Part shown: piece by piece, positions 27,460-36,114 of the stretch
Position numbering within the stretch: position 1 is the stretch's first letter
Layout of the letters: every line of letters begins with the position of its first letter
NCBI RefSeq assembly: GCF_002245895.1
Contig: NZ_NPJZ01000001.1
Span: 1,710,501-1,774,500, forward strand
DNA from: Rhodococcus sp. OK302
GTDB taxonomy: Bacteria; Actinomycetota; Actinomycetes; Mycobacteriales; Mycobacteriaceae
Length of the DNA stretch: 64,000 bases
Direction: 5' to 3'
Program-made: the position numbers and the translations under genes
The notes under the pieces: model-generated
Database searches by the model: none
What the model was told of the DNA's origin: nothing
Seen by the model: the letters and a program-made list of their open reading frames with translations, nothing else

Positions 27460-29133
27460 GTGGCCCTTAACATCGCAGACTTCGTAGAGCACTCGATCGA
27501 CCTCAATCCGGACCGGGTGGCACTGGTCTCCGATGCCGGAGAGGTGACATACGCGCAACTGGAAGACCGTGCCAACAGGCTCGGTCACTACCTGCTCGAA
27601 CATGGCGTCAAGCCAGGTGACAAGGTCGGCATCTACTGCCGCAACGTCCCCGAGGCCATCGAAGCCATGGTTGCAGTCTTCAAGATCCGGGCGGTGATGG
27701 TCAACATCAACTACCGCTACGTCGAGAACGAGTTGCAATACATCTTCGACAATTCGGACATGGTTGCTCTGGTTGCAGAACGTCGCTACGCCGACAAGAT
27801 CGCAAATGTCCTTCCGAACAGCCCCCTCGTCAAGTCTGTCGTCGTCGTCGAAGACGGCACCGATATCGACTACTCGTCGTTCGGCATCGAATACGAAGCA
27901 GCTCTGGCGCAGAGTTCAGGTGAGCGTGATTTCGGGCCGCGCAGCAACGACGACATCTTCATGCTCTACACCGGTGGCACGACTGGTAACCCGAAGGGCG
28001 TCATGTGGCGTCACGAGGACTGGTGGCGCGTACTCGGCGGCGGAATCAACTTCGTCACCGGCGTTCCCGTCGAAGACGAGTACGAGATGGCGAAGGTCGG
28101 CGCTGCCAACCCGAGCATGATTCGCTACCCGATCCCGCCGATGATTCACGGTGGTTCGCAGTCGGCTGTCTTCCACAGCCTTTTCGGCGGCGGAACACTT
28201 CTGATGCACCCGGAGTTCGACGCACACGAGGTGTGGAAGAACATCGACAAGTACAAGATCAACCTGATCTTCATCACCGGCGACGCAATGGGCCGTCCGA
28301 TGCTCGACGCTCTGATCGCCGGAAACCCCGAAACCGGTGAACCGTACGATCTTTCGACGCTGTACGTGATGGCCAGCAGTGCTGCGCTGTTCTCTCCGAG
28401 CATCCAGGAGCAGTTCCTCGAATTGCTTCCCAACCGTCTGCTTACCGACTCGATCGGCTCTTCCGAGACCGGTTTCGGTGGCCTGGCAGTACTCGCCAAG
28501 GGTCAGAAGCACACCGGCGGTCCGACGGTCAAGATCGATGCCTCCACAACGGTTCTCGACGACGAGGGCAACGAGGTCGAGCCTGGTTCCGGCAAGCGCG
28601 GAATGCTTGCGCGCAAGGGCAACATCCCGCTCGGCTACTACAAGGACGAAGTCAAGACAGCAGAAACGTTCCGCACGATCAACGGTGTGCGGTACTCGAT
28701 CCCGGGTGACTACGCACAGGTCGAAGCCGACGGCACGGTCACGATGCTCGGCCGCGGTTCGGTATCGATCAACAGTGGTGGCGAGAAGGTTTACCCGGAA
28801 GAGGTTGAAGGCGCACTGAAGTCGCACCCCGACATCTTCGACGTGCTTGTCGTCGGCGTTCCGGACGAGCGATTCGGTCAGCGCGTTGCTGCGGTTATCC
28901 AGGTCCGTGAAGGTACGTCGCCGACACTGCGTGACATTGCCACTGCGGCTCGCAAAGAGATTGCCGGATACAAGATTCCGCGCAGCGTGTGGTTCGTGGA
29001 CCAGGTCAAGCGCAACCCGGCGGGCAAGCCCGATTACCGTTGGGCCAAGGCCGAAACCGAGTCGCGTGAGGCCGATGACCACAACGGCAATGGTGCTTCC
29101 GAGGCAGCAACAGCAGAAAGTGTAGACGCCTGA
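27460..29133 (+). CDS. fadD19: Steroid-CoA ligase FadD19
   Basis: A 557-residue acyl-CoA synthetase: MLYTGGTTGNPKGVMWRHED (ATP loop), SSETGFGG, GDYAQVEADGTVTMLGRG and the catalytic Lys in NPAGKPDYRWAK. Order and motifs match Rv3515c. FadD19 forms the CoA thioester of the C26 acid and is needed for C24-branched sterols in Rhodococcus rhodochrous. The GTG at 27,460 begins the conserved sequence VALNIADFVEHSIDL; no good ribosome site precedes it and the KstR box lies only 11 bp away, which would suit a leaderless mRNA. Confidence 0.93.
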   Translation: MALNIADFVEHSIDLNPDRVALVSDAGEVTYAQLEDRANRLGHYLLEHGVKPGDKVGIYCRNVPEAIEAMVAVFKIRAVMVNINYRYVENELQYIFDNSDMVALVAERRYADKIANVLPNSPLVKSVVVVEDGTDIDYSSFGIEYEAALAQSSGERDFGPRSNDDIFMLYTGGTTGNPKGVMWRHEDWWRVLGGGINFVTGVPVEDEYEMAKVGAANPSMIRYPIPPMIHGGSQSAVFHSLFGGGTLLMHPEFDAHEVWKNIDKYKINLIFITGDAMGRPMLDALIAGNPETGEPYDLSTLYVMASSAALFSPSIQEQFLELLPNRLLTDSIGSSETGFGGLAVLAKGQKHTGGPTVKIDASTTVLDDEGNEVEPGSGKRGMLARKGNIPLGYYKDEVKTAETFRTINGVRYSIPGDYAQVEADGTVTMLGRGSVSINSGGEKVYPEEVEGALKSHPDIFDVLVVGVPDERFGQRVAAVIQVREGTSPTLRDIATAARKEIAGYKIPRSVWFVDQVKRNPAGKPDYRWAKAETESREADDHNGNGASEAATAESVDA

Positions 29134-30248
29134 TGCGATCTGACCTGGCCGACAAGTTCGGCGTCGAATATCCGATCGTCGGCTTCACGCCGTCGGAACA
29201 TGTTGCGGCAGCTATCAGTCGCGCGGGCGGCCTGGGAGTACTTGGCTGCGTTCGGTTCAACGATCCGGCAGAACTCGAAGCAGTACTGACCTGGATGGAC
29301 GAGAACACCGACGGTAAGCCGTACGGCGTCGACATCGTCATGCCGGCAAAGGTTCCCACCGAGGGTGGCGCTGTCGATCTCGACAAGCTGATCCCGGCGG
29401 AGCACCGGGCCTTCGTCGATCGCACACTCGCAGACCTCGGAGTACCGCCGCTGTCCGATGATGTCGAGCACAACACCGGCACGTTGGGCTGGCTGCACTC
29501 GGTGGCACGTTCGCACGTCGATGTCGCGCTGGGCCACCGGATTGCCCTGATCGCGAACGCGCTCGGCTCACCGCCGAAGGACGTCATCGATCAGGCTCAC
29601 GCCAAGGGTGTGCCGGTCGCAGCTCTGGCAGGAACCGTCGAACATGCTCGTCGCCACGTCGAGAACGGTGTAGACATCGTGATCGCTCAGGGCTACGAGG
29701 CGGGCGGGCACACCGGCGAGATCGCATCGATGGTGTTGGTTCCCGAAATCGTCGACGCACTAGGCGACAGTGCGCCTGTGTTGGCTGCCGGTGGTATCGG
29801 CAGTGGGCGTCAGGTTGCGGCAGCGTTGGCCTTGGGTGCCCAGGGCGTCTGGATGGGGTCGTACTGGCTCACCACGTCCGAGTACAAGCTGGGCAGCGCT
29901 TCCGGTGAGGGCCCGTCGGCCATTCAGCGGGCACTGCTCAAGGCGACGTCGTCGGATACGGTGCGTTCACGGATCTACTCGGGCAAGCCCGCGCGGTTGC
30001 TCAAGACGAAGTGGACCGAGGCTTGGTCCAAGCCCGACGCACCGGATGCTCTGCCGATGCCGTTGCAGAATCTTCTGGTCAGTGATGCGCATCAACGTAT
30101 TTCGGCCTCGGATAACCCTGACGTCGTGGCAATGCCCGTCGGTCAGATCGTGGGACGGATGAACGAGATCCGCCCGGTCGCCGAAGTCATGGCCGAGCTG
30201 GTTTCCGGATTCGAGGAAGCGCGAGCACGCCTGGATTCCATGAAGTAA
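29133..30248 (+). CDS. Nitronate monooxygenase / NAD(P)H:flavin oxidoreductase-like
   Basis: A 371-residue TIM-barrel flavoprotein of the 2-nitropropane dioxygenase family: GFTPSEHVAAAISRAGGLGVLGCVRF, IVIAQGYEAGGHTGEIASMVLVPEIVDAL and APVLAAGGIGSGRQVAAALALGAQGVWMGSYWL provide the FMN phosphate site and the usual catalytic His in AGGHTG. It overlaps the fadD19 stop by one base (TGATG), so it is translated with a steroid-CoA ligase. It is not IpdC, which has a different N terminus. The true substrate in this operon is unknown. Confidence 0.85.
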   Translation: MRSDLADKFGVEYPIVGFTPSEHVAAAISRAGGLGVLGCVRFNDPAELEAVLTWMDENTDGKPYGVDIVMPAKVPTEGGAVDLDKLIPAEHRAFVDRTLADLGVPPLSDDVEHNTGTLGWLHSVARSHVDVALGHRIALIANALGSPPKDVIDQAHAKGVPVAALAGTVEHARRHVENGVDIVIAQGYEAGGHTGEIASMVLVPEIVDALGDSAPVLAAGGIGSGRQVAAALALGAQGVWMGSYWLTTSEYKLGSASGEGPSAIQRALLKATSSDTVRSRIYSGKPARLLKTKWTEAWSKPDAPDALPMPLQNLLVSDAHQRISASDNPDVVAMPVGQIVGRMNEIRPVAEVMAELVSGFEEARARLDSMK

Positions 30249-30262
30249 GCAGCGCTCTGAAG

Positions 30263-30310
30263 CACATGAGAGGCCCTCGACCGGGAAATCGGTCGAGGGC
30301 CTCTCATGTG
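30263..30310. terminator. Long perfect hairpin after the fadD19 operon
   Basis: CACATGAGAGGCCCTCGACC and its complement around a short loop form a stem of about 20 bp, placed between convergent transcripts. Confidence 0.85.
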
Positions 30311-30315
30311 TAGTT

Positions 30316-30471
30316 TCAGCCGGCTAAATCGTCAGGTCCGACGCTGTCCGACAACCATTCCCCGCGACTGAGCACGCCGTCGTCGCGGCGACGTGCAATC
30401 ACGAAGATAACCAGGGCTGCAGCAGCAACGAGCGCAAGGATGCGTGATGGTGTCAGGTTCGGATTCTTCAT
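30316..30471 (-). CDS. Small single-span membrane protein
   Basis: A 51-residue frame: MKNPNLTPSRILALVAAAALVIFVIARRRDDGVLSRGEWLSD, with one helix at about 10-26 followed by RRR, giving an N-out, C-in or reversed short anchor. No clear ribosome site is seen, and the gene lies 68 bp after fadD17. Family and role are unknown. Confidence 0.45.
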   Translation of the reverse strand: MKNPNLTPSRILALVAAAALVIFVIARRRDDGVLSRGEWLSDSVGPDDLAG

Positions 30472-30539
30472 AGATGTAATTTTGCCTCGAGAACCGCCGG
30501 CGTGGGGGAGAGAGTGTCGTAAATCTATCCAGGCACCCA

Positions 30540-32186
30540 CTACTGAGTCGACAGTGCGGCGTCCACGCGAATCTTTTCGAGGGTGAGGGCCCGCTCCGGC
30601 GTGAGTAATTGGAAGTCCTTTTCGCCCCGCTGACGGATCCACACCGGATCGGTGGTGTTCCACCGTTCGGCGCTCTGGGTTCGAGTGACTACCTTGAACG
30701 TCGCGGTTCGTGGGAATTCGCTACAGACCCGAATGAGGGTGGGTTTCTGTTTCGGGCCGAGTTCGGGACGCGAATCTATGTAGGCGGCAACCGCTTCGGG
30801 GTCGAAGTTCGAGACATCGCCCACCGGGATCACCGACACCATGACGCGGTCTCCGACATCACTGTCCGGAACGGCGTAGACGGAGACATGCGCAAACCCG
30901 GGGAACCCGGTTAGTGCGCGCTCGATGGGCGCCGCGCCGATGTTCTCACCGTCGACGCGCAGCCAACCCGAACTGCGGCCGGCGAAGTAGACGTAGCCGT
31001 CGGCGTCGGCGTAGGCGAGGTCGCCACTCCAGTACTGGCCGCCGCGCATGCGCTCGGCGTCGGCTTCGGGATTCTTGTAGTAGCCGGCGAAGGTGCCCGG
31101 TCCGCTGACGTTGACCATTTCGCCGGTTGCCTCGTCGGCGTTGGTGATTCGGCCGTCGGAGTCGAATTGTGCAGGCGGGCAGGGAACTCCGGTGTCGGGA
31201 TGGAGGATCTTCACGCTGTCCGGCAACAGTCCGAGGGCGCCGGCGCGGGGAACCGGCGCCGCACCGATCGAAACGCCACCTTCAGTGGAACCGAAGCCGT
31301 CGATGACACGCGCGCCGAAGCGTCGGACGAACGTGGCGACCGCTGGAGCTGAGCCTTCGTTGCCGTACATGATCTTGAGCGTGTTGTCGTGATCGTCAGG
31401 CTGCTCGGGAGTCGATGCAATGAACGAGAGAGGTTTACCGACGTAGTTGGAAAACGTGATCCCGAACTTGCGGACGTCGGGCAGAAAACCTGAGGCAGAG
31501 AACTTGCGACGCATGCCAATTGCGCACTTGCGGTGAAGTGCGATCGCCCAGGCAGCCATGATGGCATTGGAGTGGAACATGGGCATCGCCATGTAGACGA
31601 CATCTTCCGGCCCGAGCCCGAAACGATCACCGAGCATGATCGCGGGACCCGCGATCTTGTGGTGGGTGCAGCGGACAGCCTTGGGGTCGCCGCTCGTTCC
31701 GGAGGTGAAGATGAGCATCAGGAGGTCGTCGGGTGCTGCAGCAACAGGGCGTTGCGGCGAATCGACGAAAGGTGCCAGCAGTTCCTGCCACTGCGGTGAA
31801 TCCACATTGAAGACACGAACATCGCCGAGATCGACACCGTCGAGCAGATGAGCCTGACTGTCTTCGGTAAAGATGATCTGGCAGTCGGAGAGTTCGACGT
31901 CGCGAGCCAATGCGGGGCCACGCCGGGTGGTGTTGAGTCCGGCTGCGACGGTGCCGGAAAATGCTGCGGCACCGAGCAGAAGTGAGAACTCCGGAATGTT
32001 GTCCATCAACAGCCCGAAGTGTCGGGGGCTGTCGTGATCGAGAAGTGAATCGAGCAAGGCGGCGCGGTCGAACGAGTACTGAATGTGCTCACGCCAACTG
32101 AGGACCTGATCCTCGAAGCTGATGCCGTACGTGTCGATCTCGCTGACTCCGAGGAGTAGATCGGAAACAGTGGGGCTCTCACTCAT
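30540..32186 (-). CDS. fadD17: Acyl-CoA synthetase FadD17
   Basis: A 548-residue adenylating enzyme: LIFTSGTSGDPKAVRCTHHK (ATP loop), YGNEGSAPA, DGFGSTEGGVS, GDLAYADADGYVYFAGRSSGWLRVDGENI and a C-terminal KPTLIRVCSEFPRTATFKVVTR. It is the third gene of fadE26-fadE27-fadD17, the order seen at Rv3504-Rv3506. FadD17 activates steroids with shortened C24-acid side chains. It ends with an extra segment compared with the 502-residue M. tuberculosis protein. Confidence 0.9.
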   Translation of the reverse strand: MSESPTVSDLLLGVSEIDTYGISFEDQVLSWREHIQYSFDRAALLDSLLDHDSPRHFGLLMDNIPEFSLLLGAAAFSGTVAAGLNTTRRGPALARDVELSDCQIIFTEDSQAHLLDGVDLGDVRVFNVDSPQWQELLAPFVDSPQRPVAAAPDDLLMLIFTSGTSGDPKAVRCTHHKIAGPAIMLGDRFGLGPEDVVYMAMPMFHSNAIMAAWAIALHRKCAIGMRRKFSASGFLPDVRKFGITFSNYVGKPLSFIASTPEQPDDHDNTLKIMYGNEGSAPAVATFVRRFGARVIDGFGSTEGGVSIGAAPVPRAGALGLLPDSVKILHPDTGVPCPPAQFDSDGRITNADEATGEMVNVSGPGTFAGYYKNPEADAERMRGGQYWSGDLAYADADGYVYFAGRSSGWLRVDGENIGAAPIERALTGFPGFAHVSVYAVPDSDVGDRVMVSVIPVGDVSNFDPEAVAAYIDSRPELGPKQKPTLIRVCSEFPRTATFKVVTRTQSAERWNTTDPVWIRQRGEKDFQLLTPERALTLEKIRVDAALSTQ

Positions 32187-32246
32187 AACTGCATCATTGT
32201 CGTTTCGTCGAGGATCAGGTCGGTAGTTTCCACTCGGTGGGACGAA

Positions 32247-33368
32247 TCAAGCGGGAACGCTTGCCAATTCCTTACCGAGAATGCGCAACTGGTCGGTGGC
32301 GCTTCCCAGGAAGAACTCTTGGCGCTTGGCCGCGAGGAAGTACCGGTGAACCGGGTGGTCCTCGTCCAGTCCGACGCCGCCGTGAACGTGAACAGCGGTG
32401 TGCGCGACTCGATGCCCGGCGTCGGCTGCCCAGAACTTGGCGGTCTGGACTGCCTCAGCGGCCGGTAGGCCTTCACTCAGGCGCCAGGCAGCAGCCCACA
32501 GCGTCAGTCGAACGCCCTTGACGTCGATATATCCGTCGGCGAGGCGCTGCGCTACAGCCTGGAAACTGCCGATCGGACGGCCGAACTGTACTCGCTCGCG
32601 TGCGTACTCGGCGGTCAGCTTCAGCGCCTGATCAAGGACGCCGTATTGGTAGGCACTGGAACCGAGTCGTGCGCGTTCGACGATCCAGTCGGTGATCTCG
32701 GCGCCCTGAGCCGGCGAGCCGAGGACTCGGGCGTCGGAAAGCTGGACCGAATCGAAGTCGACCTGGCCGACGCTGCCGAAATCGACCACGGACTCGCGTG
32801 TGATCGAGACTCCGGAATCGCTGGGCTGCACCAGGAATACGACAACGCCGTCGTCGGTCAGAGCCGGTACCAGGAAGAGATCGGCGACCGGTGCGCTGTC
32901 GACGATGATCTTGGATCCCTGGAGGGTCCAACCGTCGGCGGTCCGGGAAGCGCGGGTGGTCGGAAGGGCCGGATTGTCGTTGAACTCCTCGGCCAATGCT
33001 GCCGTGAGAATCTTTTCGCCGGAAGCCGCAGGTGCGGCCCACTCGGTGCGTTGTGCGTCGTCGCCGAATTCTGCAATTGCGCTGGCAGACGTCATGATCG
33101 AGGTCAAGAAGGGCACAGCGGCTACGCCGCGGCCCAATTCGACCAGGATGCTGCACTGCTCGAGGACTCCGAATCCGTCGCCGCCTACCGACTCCGGTAG
33201 TGCGGCGCTGAGCACGCCGGAGGACGCGAGGGTGGTCCAGAGGGCCAGATCGGTCCGGTCTTCGGCTGCGTCGAGTACCCGCAGGCGATCATTGGTGACC
33301 AGTTCGCTGACAATTCCGCGGGTGAGGCCGGCCAGATCGTTCTGGGCCTCTGTCAAGGTGAAATCCAT
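32247..33368 (-). CDS. fadE27: Acyl-CoA dehydrogenase FadE27 (ChsE5)
   Basis: A 373-residue acyl-CoA dehydrogenase-fold protein, same length as Rv3505. It keeps the C-terminal four-helix bundle (YARERVQFGRPIGSFQAVAQRLAD, DAGHRVAHTAVHVHGGVGLDEDHPVHRYF). It pairs with FadE26 to form an alpha2-beta2 enzyme with two FAD sites that dehydrogenates steroid acyl-CoA. It lies 14 bp downstream of fadE26. Confidence 0.93.
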   Translation of the reverse strand: MDFTLTEAQNDLAGLTRGIVSELVTNDRLRVLDAAEDRTDLALWTTLASSGVLSAALPESVGGDGFGVLEQCSILVELGRGVAAVPFLTSIMTSASAIAEFGDDAQRTEWAAPAASGEKILTAALAEEFNDNPALPTTRASRTADGWTLQGSKIIVDSAPVADLFLVPALTDDGVVVFLVQPSDSGVSITRESVVDFGSVGQVDFDSVQLSDARVLGSPAQGAEITDWIVERARLGSSAYQYGVLDQALKLTAEYARERVQFGRPIGSFQAVAQRLADGYIDVKGVRLTLWAAAWRLSEGLPAAEAVQTAKFWAADAGHRVAHTAVHVHGGVGLDEDHPVHRYFLAAKRQEFFLGSATDQLRILGKELASVPA

Positions 33369-33382
33369 GTCTCGAACAGTCC

Positions 33383-34564
33383 TTATCGCTTTGAGGGCGG
33401 CAAGCCCAGGGCCGTCATGCCGATGATGTCGCGCTGCACTTCGTTGGTTCCGCCGCCGAAGGTCAGGATCAAAGCGGAGCGGTGCATGCGTTCGATGCGT
33501 CCACGCAGAAGCGCGCCGGGGGAGTTCTGCCGGATCACTGCGGAAGATCCGAGGATTTCCATCAGCAAACGGTAAGCCTCGGTGGCGAATTCGGTGCCGA
33601 AGACCTTGTTGGCTGACGCCGCCTCAGGTCCGGGCGAATGGTCGGTCATCGACGCGATTTCCCAGTTCATGAGCTTGAGGTACTCGGCCTTGGCGTGGAC
33701 GCGTGCCAGATTGATCTGCACCCATTCCTGATCGATCATGCGTCGGCCGTCGGGCAGCTTGGTGTTCTGTGCCCATTCCCGGACCTCACGCTGAGCGGTC
33801 AGAATGGGGCCGGCAGAGGTGAGTGCGACGCGTTCGTGGTTGAGCTGATTGGTGATCAGACCCCAGCCACCGTGTTCCTGACCGACGATCGACGACGCCG
33901 GAACTCGTACGTCCTGATAGTAGGTGGCGCTGGTGTCGGGTCCGGCCATCGTGTGGACCGGTGTGTACGAGAAGCCTTCGGCGGTGGTCGGGACGATCAG
34001 CATGCTGATTCCCTTGTGCTTCTTGGCTTCCTGGTCCGTGCGGCACGCGAGCCAGATGTAATCCGCGTACTGGATGAGGCTGGTCCACATCTTCTGGCCG
34101 TTGATGATGTAGTCGTCGCCGTCCTTGACCGCGGACGTGCGCAGCGACGCCAGGTCTGTGCCGGCGCCGGGTTCGGAGTATCCGATCGCGAAATGCAGTT
34201 CGCCGCGCGAGATCTTGGGAAGGAAGAAATCCTTCTGCTCTTGTGTGCCGAAGTGCATGATTGTCGGAGCTACGGAGTTGATCGTCAGGAAGGGTACCGG
34301 TGCGCCGGCAATGGCTGCTTCGTCGGTGAAGATCAGCTGGTCCATCGCGGAGCGTTCCTGCCCGCCGTATTCCTTGGGCCAGCCGAGCGTGAGCCAGCCG
34401 TCCTGCCCCATCTGTGCGACAACCTCGCGGTAGACGTTGCCTTCGCCGTACTCGCCGGTGGTTGCGGCGAGAGCCTCGCGGCGAGCCGGTGTCATGAGTT
34501 TGGCGAAGTAGGCACGTAACTCCTCCTGAAGCGCTTGCTGTTCAGGGGTGTAGGTGATGTGCAT
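33383..34564 (-). CDS. fadE26: Acyl-CoA dehydrogenase FadE26 (ChsE4)
   Basis: A 393-residue acyl-CoA dehydrogenase: HFAIGYSEPGAGTDLASLRTSAVKDGDDYIINGQKMWTS (FAD/substrate core), NHERVALTSAG and FGGGTNEVQRDIIGMTALGL at the C terminus. It is the partner of FadE27 and counterpart of Rv3504. Start chosen at MHITYTPEQQALQEEL behind a GGAGAGG site. A weaker KstR box precedes it, and the gene is divergent from fdxD. Confidence 0.93.
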   Translation of the reverse strand: MHITYTPEQQALQEELRAYFAKLMTPARREALAATTGEYGEGNVYREVVAQMGQDGWLTLGWPKEYGGQERSAMDQLIFTDEAAIAGAPVPFLTINSVAPTIMHFGTQEQKDFFLPKISRGELHFAIGYSEPGAGTDLASLRTSAVKDGDDYIINGQKMWTSLIQYADYIWLACRTDQEAKKHKGISMLIVPTTAEGFSYTPVHTMAGPDTSATYYQDVRVPASSIVGQEHGGWGLITNQLNHERVALTSAGPILTAQREVREWAQNTKLPDGRRMIDQEWVQINLARVHAKAEYLKLMNWEIASMTDHSPGPEAASANKVFGTEFATEAYRLLMEILGSSAVIRQNSPGALLRGRIERMHRSALILTFGGGTNEVQRDIIGMTALGLPPSKR

Positions 34565-34600
34565 TGTTGCCTCTCCGGTAGAGATACAAATCGTTTGTTT

Positions 34601-34614
34601 TGACACAAGTTCTA
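34601..34614. promoter_or_regulatory. Weak KstR-like half operator, fadE26 side
   Basis: TGACACAAGTTCTA matches TnnAACnnGTTnnA with one fixed-base change (CAC for AAC), 37 bp upstream of fadE26. Confidence 0.5.
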
Positions 34615-34698
34615 TCGATAGGTCCAGCGGTTCAGCCTGTGACGTCGACTGATCGAAGGCGTCGGTTTTCACTACTTTTTCGAATCATTGCACAGGAC

Positions 34699-34712
34699 TG
34701 GAACAGGTTCTA
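34699..34712. promoter_or_regulatory. KstR operator, fdxD side
   Basis: TGGAACAGGTTCTA matches all fixed bases of the KstR consensus, 96 bp upstream of fdxD. Confidence 0.85.
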
Positions 34713-34807
34713 GTGTTACGGGAGGAACAGTGCGCATCGCAGCCCCGAGGCGGCTGTTCCGGACCTGTGTTCGTACGTGCGTATGTGAGTAGAGAAGAGG
34801 AACGTTC

Positions 34808-34999
34808 ATGGAGGTCAGGGTTGATCTGGACCGTTGCGAGGCAAACGGGGTGTGTGTCGGTATCGCCCCCGATATTTTCGACCTCGACGACAATGAGGAG
34901 CTCGTGATCAGTTCCGCACGTCCGTCGGAGGATCGATGGGAAGATGTCCGGTCCGCTATCGCGCAGTGTCCGCGTGCGGCGCTGACCGAGCATCCCTGA
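34808..34999 (+). CDS. fdxD: Ferredoxin FdxD
   Basis: A 63-residue ferredoxin: MEVRVDLDRCEANGVCVGIAPDIF and AIAQCPRAAL give a three-Cys set (residues about 10, 16 and 54) typical of a 3Fe-4S P450 ferredoxin. It corresponds to Rv3503c. It most likely supplies electrons to CYP125 or another steroid monooxygenase. It lies 111 bp before hsd4A with another KstR box between. Confidence 0.92.
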   Translation: MEVRVDLDRCEANGVCVGIAPDIFDLDDNEELVISSARPSEDRWEDVRSAIAQCPRAALTEHP

Positions 35000-35016
35000 G
35001 GGCTATTGCTCAAAAC

Positions 35017-35030
35017 AGGAACACGTTCTA
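35017..35030. promoter_or_regulatory. KstR operator upstream of hsd4A
   Basis: AGGAACACGTTCTA fits the consensus except for the first T, 80 bp before the hsd4A start. Confidence 0.75.
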
Positions 35031-35110
35031 AAGTTGCGGATCTGTGGGTCACGGCAACTCGGCCGAACGGGATTCGACCCATGACCGCATAGAACCGGGA
35101 GAACGCGTCG

Positions 35111-36028
35111 ATGAATGCTGTGAACAGCCCAGAAACCAGTCTCGAAGGCAAGGTCGCCATCGTGACCGGTGCCGGATCGGGACTCGGAAAGTTCGAGGCC
35201 ATCGGCCTGGCCAAGGCCGGTGCATCGGTGGTTGTCAACGATCTGGCACCCAGCGAGGCCGTCGAAGCCACGCTCGAAGAGATTCGGGGACTGGGCGCCA
35301 AGGTCGAGTTCGTCGCCGGCAATGTCGGTGAACGTTCCACCGCCGACGCTCTCATGGAGAGGGCCGAAGGCCAGTTTGGCAGCGTCGACATCATCGTCAA
35401 CAACGCCGGCGTCGTCCGTGACCGGATGCTGTTCAACATGTCCGACGAGGACTGGGATCTGGTCCTCGAAGTTCACCTGCGCGGGCACTTCCTGTTGTGC
35501 CGCAACGCAGCGACGTACTGGCGGGCAAAATCGAAGGCGGCCGGCGCTCCGGTATACGGGCGAATTATCAATACATCGTCCGAGGCCGGGCTGCTCGGTC
35601 CGGAAGGTCAACCGAACTACGGTGCGGCCAAGGCCGGAATCACCGCGCTGACCCTCTCGGCGGCTCGCGGACTGTCCCGCTACGGGGTTCGCGCCAACGC
35701 GATTTGCCCGCGGGCCCGTACGACGATGACTGAAGGCGTGTTCGGTGACGCACCGGTCGACGGTATCGATCCGCTCTCGCCTGAGCATGTGGCGTCATTG
35801 GTCTCGTACTTGGCTTCACCGGCGGCAGACGCCGTCAACGGGCAGGTCTTTGTCGTTTACGGTCCGATGGTCGCCTTGATGGCAGCACCGGTCGTGGAGC
35901 AGCGGTTCGATGCGGCCGGCGACGCCTGGTCTCCGGAAGCATTGTCCGCAGCGATGGGTGATTACTTTGCCGATCGAGATCCGGGCAAGATGTTTTCGGC
36001 TTCAGCCGCGCTTCGCGCGCTGGGCTGA
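35111..36028 (+). CDS. hsd4A: Hydroxysteroid / hydroxyacyl-CoA dehydrogenase Hsd4A
   Basis: A 305-residue short-chain dehydrogenase nearly collinear with Rv3502c: VTGAGSGLGKFEAIGLAKAGASVVVND, NNAGVVRDRMLFNMSDEDWDLVLEVHLRGHFLL, YGAAKAGITALTLSAARGL, NAICPRARTTMT. In steroid degraders it acts as 17-beta-hydroxysteroid dehydrogenase and oxidises the C22 hydroxyl of steroid acyl-CoA. The final codons and stop are duplicated downstream. Confidence 0.93.
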   Translation: MNAVNSPETSLEGKVAIVTGAGSGLGKFEAIGLAKAGASVVVNDLAPSEAVEATLEEIRGLGAKVEFVAGNVGERSTADALMERAEGQFGSVDIIVNNAGVVRDRMLFNMSDEDWDLVLEVHLRGHFLLCRNAATYWRAKSKAAGAPVYGRIINTSSEAGLLGPEGQPNYGAAKAGITALTLSAARGLSRYGVRANAICPRARTTMTEGVFGDAPVDGIDPLSPEHVASLVSYLASPAADAVNGQVFVVYGPMVALMAAPVVEQRFDAAGDAWSPEALSAAMGDYFADRDPGKMFSASAALRALG

Positions 36029-36060
36029 GAGCTTCGCGCGCTGGGCTGAGAGCTTCGCGC
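36010..36060. repeat. 21-bp tandem duplication at the hsd4A 3' end
   Basis: A 21-base unit occurs at 36,010-36,030 and 36,031-36,051, plus nine bases at 36,052-36,060. The first copy includes the last codons and TGA of hsd4A; the rest is non-coding. Confidence 0.95.
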
Positions 36061-36080
36061 TGATCTTCTTTGCCAACCCT

Positions 36081-36114
36081 TTGCCCGCGACACGAAACTC
36101 GTTGTCGCGGGCAA
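36081..36114 (+). terminator. Terminator hairpin after hsd4A
   Basis: TTGCCCGCGACA (36,081-36,092) pairs perfectly with TGTCGCGGGCAA (36,103-36,114), with a 10-base loop. Confidence 0.75.

Noticed and set aside
28005..29082. Long opposite-strand and alternative frames in fadD19
   Set aside because: High-GC codon-position shadows of fadD19; translations are rich in Arg, His and Pro.
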